Assembly (NCBI RefSeq): GCF_900109745.1
Contig: NZ_FOAV01000002.1
Location: 721,729 to 785,728 of the forward strand
Origin: Roseateles sp. YR242
Lineage (GTDB): Bacteria > Pseudomonadota > Gammaproteobacteria > Burkholderiales > Burkholderiaceae_C
Direction: 5' to 3'
Length of the DNA: 64,000 nt
The notes beneath the pieces are model-generated. The model was given only the letters and a program-made list of their open reading frames with translations. It was not told the DNA's origin and ran no database searches. How positions within the stretch are numbered: the first letter of the stretch is position 1; every line of letters starts with the position of its first letter. The translations under genes were made by a program, and so were the position numbers. Positions 40,256 to 49,244 of this stretch are shown here, piece after piece.

Positions 40256-40891
40256 ATGAGCTTGTCCATCGAGCGCCTGCAGGCCTTGTACACACGCCGT
40301 GCGGCGGTGTATGACTACGAGCTGATGCCGGTAGCGCCGCTGCGTCGTGAGGCCATCGCTGCGCTCGAGCTGGCGCCGGGGCAGACGGTGCTGGATGTGG
40401 GCGGCGGCACGGGGCTCAGCCTTCCGGCGCTGACGCAGGCCGTGGGCGAGCGGGGCCGCGTGATTGCCATCGAGCCCTGCACGGCCATGATGTCGCAGGC
40501 GCGGCGCAGGGCCGCCGTGGCGGCATGGCGCACGCCCATCGACTTCGTCGACAGCACGGTGGAGGAAGCGCCCCTGGAGACGCTGGTGGCGCCAGGGAGC
40601 GCCGACGCCGCGCTGTTCTTCTTCACGCACGACGCCTTGCAGCAACCGCTGGGCTTGTCCCGGGTGCTGGGCGCGCTGAAGCCGGGGGCCCGCGTGGTGG
40701 CGGCAGGCCTGGTGTGGGCAGCCCCGTGGTGGCCACTGAGCAACCTCTTTGTGATGGGCGCCGCCATGCACTCCATCATCTCGCCGCAGCGGCTGGACTG
40801 CCCCTGGCATGACCTGGCACCGCGCCTGGCCAGCGCCGAGGTGGAGCGGCGCTGGCTGGGGTCGGCCTACTTGCTGAAGGGCTGGCGGTAG
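40256..40891 (+). CDS. SAM-dependent methyltransferase (class I)
   Basis: 211 residues with AGGGGAAGGAAC ahead of the ATG. The SAM-binding motif is VLDVGGGTGLSLPAL near residue 45, followed by RVIAIEPCTAMMSQARRRA. The later part is hydrophobic (AAGLVWAAPWWPLSNLFVMGAAMHS). The fold is of the UbiE/type-11 group; small-molecule or lipid methylation is likely but the substrate is not indicated. It stands alone on its strand. Confidence 0.85.
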   Translation: MSLSIERLQALYTRRAAVYDYELMPVAPLRREAIAALELAPGQTVLDVGGGTGLSLPALTQAVGERGRVIAIEPCTAMMSQARRRAAVAAWRTPIDFVDSTVEEAPLETLVAPGSADAALFFFTHDALQQPLGLSRVLGALKPGARVVAAGLVWAAPWWPLSNLFVMGAAMHSIISPQRLDCPWHDLAPRLASAEVERRWLGSAYLLKGWR

Positions 40892-40893
40892 CT

Positions 40894-40965
40894 GCCTTTG
40901 CGGCCTTTGCGGCCTTTGCGGCAGTAGCGGCCTTTGCGGCAGTAGCGGCCGTTACGGCCGTTGCC
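40894..40965. repeat. 9-bp tandem repeat array
   Basis: Eight contiguous 9-mers, four reading GCCTTTGCG, two GCAGTAGCG and two degenerate GCCGTTxCx, directly after the methyltransferase stop. The minus-strand frame reads as Lys-Ala-Ala repeats but has no ribosome site or other sign of coding. Confidence 0.8.
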
Positions 40966-41036
40966 GGCAGTAGCGCGCGATGCAGCGCCTGCGCAGGCCC
41001 AGGCCCGTGCAAGGCGATGCCCTGCTGCGCTGGGGC

Positions 41037-41420
41037 TCAGTCCTCCTGCGGAACGAAGATCCACAGCAGCAGGTACAGCAGGAAGCCGCTGCCGGCGCAG
41101 GCCACCAGGAGCACGAACACAATGCGCCAGAACCACGACGGCAAACCGCTCAACCGCGCGATGCCGCCGCACACACCGCCCAGCCAACGGTCGTAGCGGC
41201 TGCGGCGCAGTGCGTTGATGGCGTCCACCGCAGGGGCGCGTGGCGCGGTGCTGGCATAGGCACCTGCATTTGAGCTGGCGCTTGAACTGGCGTTGGCACC
41301 CGCGCTGTGGGCGTAGTCCCCGCCCAGCACACGCGCCTTGGCCTGTGCAAATTCCTCGTCGCTGAGGATGCCGCGCTGATGCAGGTCGGCAAGTTTTTGG
41401 AGTTCTTCGCTGGCGGACAT
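41037..41420 (-). CDS. PspC-domain membrane protein with N-terminal SHOCT motif
   Basis: 127 residues, AAGGAG ahead of the ATG. The first 35 residues (LQKLADLHQRGILSDEEFAQAKARVLG) form a SHOCT motif, seen in oligomerising proteins; a Ser/Ala linker follows; the C-terminus (RYDRWLGGVCGGIARLSGLPSWFWRIVFVLL) is a PspC domain with one or two membrane segments. PspC proteins take part in envelope-stress signalling, but no other phage-shock gene is nearby. Confidence 0.85.
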   Translation of the reverse strand: MSASEELQKLADLHQRGILSDEEFAQAKARVLGGDYAHSAGANASSSASSNAGAYASTAPRAPAVDAINALRRSRYDRWLGGVCGGIARLSGLPSWFWRIVFVLLVACAGSGFLLYLLLWIFVPQED

Positions 41421-41590
41421 GGAGGGGGGCTCCTTGGTGTGCGGTGAGGGCCGGGGATCGGCTTCTTTCCGTTGATGCTTCGCAGCGTATCGACCCCCGT
41501 TTTTTCGGCCATCCGCTTCCGATCAACTGCAGCGGGCCGCGACACATTGCGTGACGAAAGGCGTCAGGCGTTTTGCGCTCGGGCCTTGAT

Positions 41591-41630
41591 GCTTCGTTGG
41601 CCTTCGTTGGCGTTCGTTGCCCTTCATTGC
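41591..41630. repeat. 10-bp tandem repeat, four copies
   Basis: GCTTCGTTGG, CCTTCGTTGG, CGTTCGTTGC and CCTTCATTGC lie end to end, 47 bp ahead of the carboxylesterase start, within the region that must carry its promoter. Confidence 0.75.
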
Positions 41631-41677
41631 ACTAGCATGCGCTCATCGCATGACACTCATCTCAGGACCCCCTCACC

Positions 41678-42361
41678 ATGGCCCTCGAAACCATCGAACT
41701 GCAAACCCGCGAAACGCCGCGCTTCAGCATCATCGTGCTGCATGGCCTGGGCGCGGACGGCAACGACTTCGTCCCGGTGTGTCAGGCGCTTGATCTGAGC
41801 CCGGTGCTGGCCAAGGGCGGGCTGCGTTTTGTGCTCCCCACGGCGCCGACCATCCCGGTCACCATCAACAACGGCATGCGTATGCGTGCCTGGTACGACA
41901 TCCGCCATGGCGACCTGCGCCAGCGCGAAGATGCCGAGGGCCTGCGGCGTTCACAGTTGCTGGTGAACGAGCTGATCGAACGCGAAGGGCGTGAACGCGG
42001 CATCCCGCCTGAACGCATTGTGCTCATGGGCTTCTCGCAGGGATGCGCCATGACCCTGCTCACCGGCCTGCGCTACCCCCACCGCCTGGCGGGCCTCGTT
42101 GGCCTGTCGGGCTACCTCCCCCTGCTCGACAGCACCGAACAGGAGCGCCACCCGGCCAACGCGGCCACCCCGATTTTCCTGGCCCACGGCGACAACGACC
42201 CCATCGTCGCCCCGGCCCGCGCCCAGGCCAGCCTCGACGAACTGCAGCGGCTGAACTATCCGGTCCAGTGGCAGACCTACCCCATGGGTCATGAGGTCAG
42301 CATGGAGGAGATCCAGGCCCTGCAAAACTGGTTGAACGCGTTGCTCATCCAGGAAGGATGA
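41678..42361 (+). CDS. Carboxylesterase (phospholipase/carboxylesterase family)
   Basis: 227 residues. Alpha/beta hydrolase with VLHGLGADGNDFVP near residue 22, the nucleophile motif GFSQGCAMTLL, the acid in HGDNDPIV and the histidine in PMGHEVSMEEI, in the order and spacing of the EstB/acyl-protein thioesterase family. Cytoplasmic (no signal). Hydrolyses short-chain carboxyl esters in characterised relatives. AGGA lies ten bases before the ATG. Confidence 0.92.
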   Translation: MALETIELQTRETPRFSIIVLHGLGADGNDFVPVCQALDLSPVLAKGGLRFVLPTAPTIPVTINNGMRMRAWYDIRHGDLRQREDAEGLRRSQLLVNELIEREGRERGIPPERIVLMGFSQGCAMTLLTGLRYPHRLAGLVGLSGYLPLLDSTEQERHPANAATPIFLAHGDNDPIVAPARAQASLDELQRLNYPVQWQTYPMGHEVSMEEIQALQNWLNALLIQEG

Positions 42362-42429
42362 AACCCACCCGCGCTCCGCACACTCGGTCCGCCAATCGAC
42401 CGTGCATTGCATGTCCCTCGGGAATGCCT

Positions 42430-42460
42430 TTGTTCCAGAAACGGTGTCGATTGATATAAC
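42430..42460 (+). promoter_or_regulatory. Possible promoter of the S9 peptidase gene
   Basis: TTGTTC (42430-42435) and TATAAC (42455-42460) are separated by 19 bp, two more than ideal. The only AT-rich hexamer in the 146-bp gap. Confidence 0.35.
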
Positions 42461-42507
42461 GGGCGATCCTCTGCCTCTGCCCGTCCTGCGGCTTCGACCT
42501 CCGGTTC

Positions 42508-45500
42508 ATGACTTCACTGCTCCGCCCCTCCCTGTCCGCCCTGCCCGCATTGAAGGCCCTCGCTGTGGCCCTGCCCTTCGCCCTCTCGGCGATGCCGGCG
42601 GCATTGACGGCCGCCACACTGGAGCGCCATGCGCCCGCCCTGACGCTCAAGCCTGTGGCGGCGGCAGCGGCCGCGGCCGCCACGGCGGTGCCCGTGTCGG
42701 CCACCCGGCCCCTCACCTATGACGTCTACGCCAACTGGCGCAGCATCCAGGGCACCCAGCTCAGCCGCGATGGCCAATGGGCGGCCTATGCCCTGGTGGC
42801 GCAGGAGGCGGACGGTGAACTCGTGGTCCGCCACCTGACCGATGGCCGTGAATGGCGGGCCGCGCGCGGCACCGCCCCAAGCTTCAGTGCCGATGGTCGT
42901 TACCTGGCCTTTGCCGTGCAGCCGACCCGTGCCGCCCTCGACCAGGCCAAGAAGGACAAGAAAAAGGGCGATGACGCCCCCAAGGCGGGTGCAGCGCTCA
43001 TGGACCTCGCCACCGGCCAGGTCGAGATCGTGGAACGCGTCAAGCGTCTGGCCTGGCCCAAGGAGGGTGGTCATGTACTGGCCCTGCTGCTGGAGACCGC
43101 GCCAGGCAAGAAGGAGACAGCCAAGGACGCCGCCACGCAAAAGACGGATGACGCCCTCGTTGCTTCGACCGATGACAGCGACGCCCACGGCGCGGACGAG
43201 GTGGCCGATAACGACGTCATCGGCGGCATGGCCTCGCCCATCGACCAGGAAGCCGCGGCCGACGCCGCCCCCGGTGCCGCCGCGAAGAAGACCCCCGGTA
43301 CGGACCTGATCCTCATCGAGGCTGCCACCCGCAGCCGCCATACGGTGCGTGACGTGGCGGACTTCGCCTGGTCCGATGACGGCCGCCGACTGGCCTATAC
43401 CGTGTCGGTGAAGGAAACGCCGGCCGCCAAACGCAAGCCCGCCGACACCGACAGCGCCAGCGGCACGGCTTCGCGCAGCGTGGTCCCTCTCACCGCCGAA
43501 ACCACTGGATCCACCCCGACCCGCGCGGGCACGCCGGACGCTGGTGCCCGCGAAGGTGTCTACCTGCTGGACCCGCTGCAGCCGGACCAGGTCACGACGC
43601 TGGTCGCTGGTGCAGGCACCTATCGCCAACTGAAGTGGGCCGACAAGGGTGATCAGCTCGCCTTCGTCAGCAACCGCGATGCGTTGGCGGCGCGTGCGGC
43701 CGCCAAGGCCGCAGGCAAGGACAAGACCGGCGACACGGGCACCGGCGACGCCAAGGACACCAAGGAAGCCAAGCCCGATCCCACCCCCTACAAGGTCTTC
43801 CTCTGGCGCGACGGCAGCACTGCGGCGGCCGTGCTGGTGAGCGCCGACACCTCCGGCATGCCGGCGAGCTGGAGCCCCAGCGAGCATGCACCGCTGGCGT
43901 TCAGCAAGGACGGTCAGCGCCTCTTCCTCGGCACCGCCGAGACCCCCAAGGCCGAGCCTGCCGATGCCCCCGAACCCGTCAAGGTGGACCTCTGGCACTG
44001 GAAGGACCCGGAGCTGCAATCCGCGCAGAAGGCCAAGGCGGAACGCGAGAAGGTGCGCAGCTACCGCGCCGTGGTGCACCTGGGCGAGACCGTGGACCAG
44101 GCCCGCTTCGTGCAGCTTGGCCGCCAGGACCTGCCCAACATCCAGGTCAACGACAACGCCACCGTGGCCCTGGGCCTGAGCGACCTGCCCTACCGCCCGC
44201 TGCGCTCCTGGGACGGTGAGTACACCGACGCCTATGCCGTGAACCTGCAGACCGGCGAGGCTCGCCTGGTCGCCCGGCAATTGCGCCAGGCCCCCACGCT
44301 CTCTCCCACCGGCCGCTATGTGCTGGGCTTCGAAGCCCCGCAACGCCGCTGGGTGGCCTGGCAGACGGACACGGGCGCCGCGCGCGTGCTGACCGCCCGC
44401 ATTTCGGCGCGTTTCGACAATGACGAACGCGACGTGCCCGACCTGCCCGAGCCCTATGGCATGGCGGGCTGGACGCAGGACGACAACAGCGTCGTGCTCT
44501 ACGACCGCTACGACCTCTGGCAGATCCAGCCCACCACTGGCCAGGCCACCAACCTGACGCAGGGCTGGGGCCGCCGCCAGCATGTGCAGCTGCGCGCCGT
44601 GCCCCTGGACCCCGAGGACGCCGACAAGCGCCCCCTGGCGGCCGACACCTGGCTGCTGACCGGCACCCATGATCAGACCCGCGACAGTGGCTACTACAGC
44701 GTAGCGCCCACCGGTGGACAGCCCAAGGTGCTGATCCAGGACCAGAAGATGATCGGCGGCCTGATCAAGGCGAAAAACGCCGACCGCATCGTTTTCACCC
44801 AGCAGACCTTCAGCGAGTTCCCGGACCTCTGGACCGCCGCCCTGGACCTGGGCCGCCCGCTGAGCCAGCCGGGCCGGATCAGCCAGGCCAATCCCCAGCA
44901 ATCCCAGTTCGTGTGGGGCACCCAGGAGCAGATCGAATACACCGCCGCCGACGGCCGCAAGCTGCGTGCCCTGCTGGCGAAGCCGGACAACTTCGACCCG
45001 GCGAAGAAGTATCCGTTGATGGTCTACATCTACGAGAAGATGACGGACAACCGGTATCGCTACGTGCCACCGGCGCCCAGCCAGAACATCAACGTGACGC
45101 GCTATGTGAGCAACGGCTACCTGGTGCTGCGGCCCGACATCGTCTACACCACCGGCCATCCCGGCCGCAGTGCGATGAACACGGTGTTGCCGGCCATCCG
45201 TCAGGTGGTGGCGCAGGGCCATGTGGACCCCAAGCGCATCGGCATCCAGGGCCACAGCTGGGGTGCTTATCAGATCAACTACCTGATCACCCACACGACC
45301 ATGTTCCGTGCGGCCGAGGCAGGCGCCTCGATGGCCAACATGATCAGCGGCTACGGCGGCATCCGTTGGGGTGCGGGCATCAGCCGTGCCTTCCAGTACG
45401 AGCATGGCCAGAGCCGCATGGGGACGACGCCGTGGGAGCGGCCCGACCTGTATGTGGAGAACTCACCCATCTTCCAGGTGGACAAGGTGCAGACGCCCTA

Positions 45501-45843
45501 CCTGACCATCCACAACGACGATGACGACGCCGTGCCCTGGTACCAGGGCATCGAGTTCTTCACGGCGCTGCGCCGGCTGGGCAAGGAAGCCTACTGGTTC
45601 AACTACAACGGCGAGAAGCACGGCTTGAAGGACCGCGACCACATGAAGCACTACACGGTGCACATGGGCGAATTCTTCGACCACTTCCTGCTGGGTGCGC
45701 CCCGGCCGGCCTGGATGGAACAGCCCGTGCCCTACCTGGAACGCGGCAAGCGCGATGTGATGGGGCTGTTCAAGCCCGTGGTGCCTGCGGCGTCGGCGGT
45801 GGCCGGTGCGGGCAGCGCAACGGCGGGTGAAGGAAAGAACTAG
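42508..45843 (+). CDS. Secreted S9 family prolyl oligopeptidase-like peptidase
   Basis: 1111 residues, much longer than the 650-750 usual for S9 enzymes. A signal-like N-terminus (ALKALAVALPFALSAMPAALTA) is followed by a beta-propeller region interrupted by Ala/Lys/Asp-rich low-complexity inserts near residues 190-260 and 390-430. The C-terminal hydrolase domain has GIQGHSWGAYQ (Ser near 917), HNDDDDAVP (Asp near 1003) and NGEKHGLKDRDH (His near 1037), a full catalytic triad. No clear ribosome site at the chosen ATG. The role may be periplasmic or secreted peptide degradation. The C-terminal ~40 residues (AASAVAGAGSATAGEGKN) are an Ala/Gly tail. Confidence 0.9.
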   Translation: MTSLLRPSLSALPALKALAVALPFALSAMPAALTAATLERHAPALTLKPVAAAAAAAATAVPVSATRPLTYDVYANWRSIQGTQLSRDGQWAAYALVAQEADGELVVRHLTDGREWRAARGTAPSFSADGRYLAFAVQPTRAALDQAKKDKKKGDDAPKAGAALMDLATGQVEIVERVKRLAWPKEGGHVLALLLETAPGKKETAKDAATQKTDDALVASTDDSDAHGADEVADNDVIGGMASPIDQEAAADAAPGAAAKKTPGTDLILIEAATRSRHTVRDVADFAWSDDGRRLAYTVSVKETPAAKRKPADTDSASGTASRSVVPLTAETTGSTPTRAGTPDAGAREGVYLLDPLQPDQVTTLVAGAGTYRQLKWADKGDQLAFVSNRDALAARAAAKAAGKDKTGDTGTGDAKDTKEAKPDPTPYKVFLWRDGSTAAAVLVSADTSGMPASWSPSEHAPLAFSKDGQRLFLGTAETPKAEPADAPEPVKVDLWHWKDPELQSAQKAKAEREKVRSYRAVVHLGETVDQARFVQLGRQDLPNIQVNDNATVALGLSDLPYRPLRSWDGEYTDAYAVNLQTGEARLVARQLRQAPTLSPTGRYVLGFEAPQRRWVAWQTDTGAARVLTARISARFDNDERDVPDLPEPYGMAGWTQDDNSVVLYDRYDLWQIQPTTGQATNLTQGWGRRQHVQLRAVPLDPEDADKRPLAADTWLLTGTHDQTRDSGYYSVAPTGGQPKVLIQDQKMIGGLIKAKNADRIVFTQQTFSEFPDLWTAALDLGRPLSQPGRISQANPQQSQFVWGTQEQIEYTAADGRKLRALLAKPDNFDPAKKYPLMVYIYEKMTDNRYRYVPPAPSQNINVTRYVSNGYLVLRPDIVYTTGHPGRSAMNTVLPAIRQVVAQGHVDPKRIGIQGHSWGAYQINYLITHTTMFRAAEAGASMANMISGYGGIRWGAGISRAFQYEHGQSRMGTTPWERPDLYVENSPIFQVDKVQTPYLTIHNDDDDAVPWYQGIEFFTALRRLGKEAYWFNYNGEKHGLKDRDHMKHYTVHMGEFFDHFLLGAPRPAWMEQPVPYLERGKRDVMGLFKPVVPAASAVAGAGSATAGEGKN

Positions 45844-45857
45844 TTTTCAGCCGGCAC

Positions 45858-47000
45858 TCAGCGGGGCGCCGCCATCGCGCGCTCCGCGCTCTCGATGCGT
45901 TCCTGCAGGCTCGGGTGTGTGGACAACAGCGCCGGCAGTGCGCCATCGCCGTCCCCGCCCTTGGCCTGCAGCTTGCGCCACACCTTGGTCAGGGTATCGG
46001 GCGGCAGCCCTTCCTCGCGGATCACCCGCTGGGCCTGCGCGTCGGCCTCGCGTTCGGCGTCCCGCCCGTAGTGCAGCGCCTGCACGGTGCCCACGGCCTG
46101 GGCCGCGATGCCGGAATAGTCACCCAGCACCACGCGTGCCACGGCAACAAGACCGATGCCCGACACCATGCCGCGCATCACGTGGCGGTACTTCACGTGC
46201 GCAATCTCGTGGGCCAGCACGGCCATCAGCTCATCGTCCGAGAGCTCGTTGGCCATGCCGTCGAGCAGGAAGATCGTGCCGTTGGGCAGGGCAAAGGCGT
46301 TGTAGCCCCCGCTGTCGTCACGCGTGCCGTCGGACATCTCGATCTGTGCGCGCCCGAAATGAAGTTCCGCATACACGCCGGGGAAGCGGCGCTCCGCCAT
46401 GGCGTCGAAGCGTGCTTCCAACTGCTTGCGACGGGCCTGGGGCAGCTCGGAGTTTTCCAGCCAGCGACGGGTGATCCGGGTTTGCGCCGCGTCACCGACC
46501 GCGATATCCACCGTCTCCGGCACCAGCGGCAGGGCCGCGCTCGCCAGCAGCCCGGCGCCTTGCCGGTCAAACCACGTCACCAGGGCGATCAGCAGCACCA
46601 GGCTCAGCAGCACACCGGGCCAGCAGCCGATCAGCCGGGTGGCCAGGCTGCGCGGTGCCAGGGCCTTGGCCACGGCGCTGTCGGGGCTCAGCATCACCGA
46701 ACCACCATCGGGCAGGAGCACAGACACGGGGGTGTCGCGCCAGCGCTCGCCCACCTGCAGCAGGGCACGGGCGTACTGCCGCGCCGTCCCTTCCACGGGG
46801 ACGGCGGGGTAGCGGCTCGCCGGGCCGCGACGGGCGGCTTCGGCGTTGCTGCCGCTGCTGCTCGGCAGCGGTCCGGAGGAGTCGTCCCCGAAGTGGGGCA
46901 CCAGTTCGAGGTGCTCGCCATGGATGCGCACCAGCGCCATCCGGGGCCGGTTGTCGCGGCCGTCGAACCAGCGGGCGTTGGTGGAATAGACGTCGCTCAT
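45858..47000 (-). CDS. M48 family metallopeptidase, membrane anchored
   Basis: 380 residues from the ATG at 47000 (GGTGAGC just ahead; an ATG three codons upstream overlaps the previous gene). A ~120-residue N-terminal domain precedes one membrane segment (CWPGVLLSLVLLIALVTWF), then a zinc peptidase domain with LAHEIAHVKYRH (HExxH) and the third ligand in YGRDAEREADAQA. This layout (N-terminal soluble part, TM, M48) pairs with DUF898 proteins in several proteobacteria, and the DUF898 gene is directly upstream, 2 bp away. Confidence 0.92.
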   Translation of the reverse strand: MSDVYSTNARWFDGRDNRPRMALVRIHGEHLELVPHFGDDSSGPLPSSSGSNAEAARRGPASRYPAVPVEGTARQYARALLQVGERWRDTPVSVLLPDGGSVMLSPDSAVAKALAPRSLATRLIGCWPGVLLSLVLLIALVTWFDRQGAGLLASAALPLVPETVDIAVGDAAQTRITRRWLENSELPQARRKQLEARFDAMAERRFPGVYAELHFGRAQIEMSDGTRDDSGGYNAFALPNGTIFLLDGMANELSDDELMAVLAHEIAHVKYRHVMRGMVSGIGLVAVARVVLGDYSGIAAQAVGTVQALHYGRDAEREADAQAQRVIREEGLPPDTLTKVWRKLQAKGGDGDGALPALLSTHPSLQERIESAERAMAAPR

Positions 47001-47002
47001 GC

Positions 47003-48631
47003 TCACCATCCCAGGTCGAGGCCGAAGGCATCGGCGGCGGCATCACCCACCACGCCGTGCTGGTGGGCCAGCCGCGCCTGCACGATGACATCGACCAGCG
47101 GTTGGTCCGCCAGCACGGTCAGGGCTTCGATACGGAGGCGGGCCAGACGCACGGCGAGGAAGGGCCAGTACAGGCCCAGCGTGAGCAGCACCAGCAGGCC
47201 ATGGGTGGCCAGCACCTTGACCAGGGCGGCGGTGTCGATGTCGTACTGAAACTCGATGCCACCGGCCAGCCGGGTATTGCGCCACACCAGCCGCTGCAGG
47301 CGCGCCACGTAAGTGGGCCAGGCCAGCACCAGCGTCACGGCGCCGCTGGCGACACTGATCAGGGCCGAGACGGATTTCGGGTCTACGCCGGTCGATGACA
47401 GGGCTCGCAGCAGTACCAGGGTGGTGAGGCCCGAACCGATGGAGACCAGGGCCACCAGGCCGATGATCGCCAGGTAGAGCCCGTAGAACCCACGCACCGA
47501 CAGGTCGAAGCTGAACGGCAGCTGGCCGTAGGCCGCATGCTGGTGCTGGAAGCGCTTGAGCCAGCCGTGGGCGACCGGGAAGCCCAACACCACCGCAAAG
47601 GCGGCCGCACCGACCACCCACGATGCGACGCCGGCCGCCAGGCCGACCGAGGTGACTGTCCAGGCCACGACCAGGGGCAGGCAGGAGGCATAGACCACGC
47701 CAGCGCGTGCCTGGAAGCCGAAGCGCACACCGCGCCAGCTGGTGTTGCCCAGGCGGAAGCGCTGGGCACCGGCAAACAGGGCGGGGCCGAAGAGATAGAG
47801 CACCCCCAGCATGGCCCAGCCGGCCCACAACGACCACTGGAACGCATGGGTGTAGCCCACCAGCAGGGTCAGCGCGACCAGGCGGCCCACCAGGATGCGG
47901 CGGGGGTCGCCGTGGAAATCGAAGGGTTCACCGTCCAGGAAGGTATGCCGTGCGAACCAGCGCTGCTTGCGGCGCTTGGCCCAGGGCGAGTAGAGCCCCA
48001 GGGTGAGCAGGGTCAGCAGGGTGTTGACGACCCAGATGCGGAAGTATTCGGTGCCCGTGCCGGTGAAGCGCACGGTCTGAGCCACTGGTTTGGCCAACAG
48101 GCCGGTGATGGCAGCCAGCGGTTGGTCGGCGACGCTGCGGCGCCTGGCAGGCGTGGATGGAGTTGTGGCGGAGCGCGACGAGCCGGGCACGAAACCATCG
48201 GCGCGCGGGTGCGCCTCGCCCGATGGGTTGTCCAGATAGCCGGGGGGCAGGTCGTTGAGATAGTCGGCCGGGAGGTCGTCGAGGCAGTCGGACGGCTGCG
48301 TGCTGACGAAGTCATCGAAATCGACGGCGTGGCGGGCTGCATGCCGGCCGGGGAAATCGCGCAGGCGGCTGGGGTTGCTGGCGATTTCGCTGGTGATTTC
48401 GCTGGTGTGTTCGCCGTTGTCGCTGGTCGTGTGGCTGGTGATGTCGTCACGGGTGCCACCAGTACCGCGGCGGTTGTCGGGCAGGAGTCCGTCGTCCGAG
48501 GCCAGCCGCAGGGCGACAGGGACGCCCGCCAACGGCTGCGAGGGGTTCTCCGTGCCTGGCCCGACCGGCTCGAGCACCGTCGGCACATGCCACGGGTCTT
48601 CCTCCCTGCGGCGGGTATTGCTGGCTGTCAC
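47003..48631 (-). CDS. DUF898 (YjgN-like) multi-pass membrane protein
   Basis: 542 residues. The first ~185 are polar and low-complexity, with acidic repeats (SEITSEIASN; DDLPADYLNDLPPGYLDNP). The C-terminal ~340 residues form the YjgN domain: FTGTGTEYFRIWVVNTLLTLLTLGLYSPWAKRRKQRWF is the signature start, followed by about eight membrane segments and a repeat of the motif (EFQYDIDTAALVKVLATHG ... LGLYWPFLAVR). Function unknown. Transcribed ahead of the M48 peptidase, with which it probably acts. Confidence 0.88.
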   Translation of the reverse strand: MTASNTRRREEDPWHVPTVLEPVGPGTENPSQPLAGVPVALRLASDDGLLPDNRRGTGGTRDDITSHTTSDNGEHTSEITSEIASNPSRLRDFPGRHAARHAVDFDDFVSTQPSDCLDDLPADYLNDLPPGYLDNPSGEAHPRADGFVPGSSRSATTPSTPARRRSVADQPLAAITGLLAKPVAQTVRFTGTGTEYFRIWVVNTLLTLLTLGLYSPWAKRRKQRWFARHTFLDGEPFDFHGDPRRILVGRLVALTLLVGYTHAFQWSLWAGWAMLGVLYLFGPALFAGAQRFRLGNTSWRGVRFGFQARAGVVYASCLPLVVAWTVTSVGLAAGVASWVVGAAAFAVVLGFPVAHGWLKRFQHQHAAYGQLPFSFDLSVRGFYGLYLAIIGLVALVSIGSGLTTLVLLRALSSTGVDPKSVSALISVASGAVTLVLAWPTYVARLQRLVWRNTRLAGGIEFQYDIDTAALVKVLATHGLLVLLTLGLYWPFLAVRLARLRIEALTVLADQPLVDVIVQARLAHQHGVVGDAAADAFGLDLGW

Positions 48632-48808
48632 ATCACTCCCTTCAACCCGTCTTCGCGGGCGATGGGCGGAAGTCTAGGAGAGAGCCTTTCGAGGCGTGCG
48701 CGGGGCGGGTGGGTGAAAACCCTGAATGTGGGCGGTCCAACGCCATGGAATCGCTTGATCTGTCGAATCCGCCACGTAATTGCGTGTGGGGGACGGCATT
48801 GACACCGA

Positions 48809-49189
48809 TCAGCCTGCCAACTGCCCTCGCTGCAGTTGCTGCCACTGCACCTGGCCGGCACGGAAGTGCTCAACGAGGTGGGTCATCAGTGCATTGGCCT
48901 TGCCGGAGTTGTCGGCGCCGTAGTTGCAGACGTAGACGTCCAGCGTCACGGCGGCGAGTTCGGGCCAGGTGTGAAGGGCGACGTGGGATTCGGCCAGCAG
49001 CAGCATGCCGGTGATGCCGCCGGGTTGGCCATCGGGGCTGTCGGGGAAGCGATGCCAGTGCTCGCCCACCACGGTGAGGCCCGCAGCCTCGGTGGTCATG
49101 CGGCAGTGGTGGGCCAGGGCGTGCTGGTCCACCAGCAGGGCCGTGTCGGCACAGCCGGTGAGGTCAGCAGTCAGGTGCAATCCGTTCAT
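48809..49189 (-). CDS. speD: S-adenosylmethionine decarboxylase proenzyme
   Basis: 126 residues from the ATG at 49189; the open frame extends further but the family starts here (NGLHLTADLTGC). LLLAESHVALHTWPE holds the Glu-Ser bond that self-cleaves to make the pyruvoyl group, and LDVYVCNYG carries the catalytic cysteine. It supplies decarboxylated SAM for spermidine synthesis. No speE is adjacent. Confidence 0.93.
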   Translation of the reverse strand: MNGLHLTADLTGCADTALLVDQHALAHHCRMTTEAAGLTVVGEHWHRFPDSPDGQPGGITGMLLLAESHVALHTWPELAAVTLDVYVCNYGADNSGKANALMTHLVEHFRAGQVQWQQLQRGQLAG

Positions 49190-49244
49190 CGCCGCGCAGT
49201 TTAGGCTGGCGGGGACGGGTCGTCTCTCCGCTTCAAGGGGGGGC

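Noticed and set aside
40776-41012. Minus-strand frame with Lys-Ala-Ala repeats
   Set aside because: The repeats come from a 9-bp DNA tandem array; overlaps the methyltransferase end and lacks a ribosome site.
42514-45405. 963-codon minus-strand frame
   Set aside because: Antisense to the S9 peptidase with its catalytic triad; Gly/Val/His-rich translation without domains.
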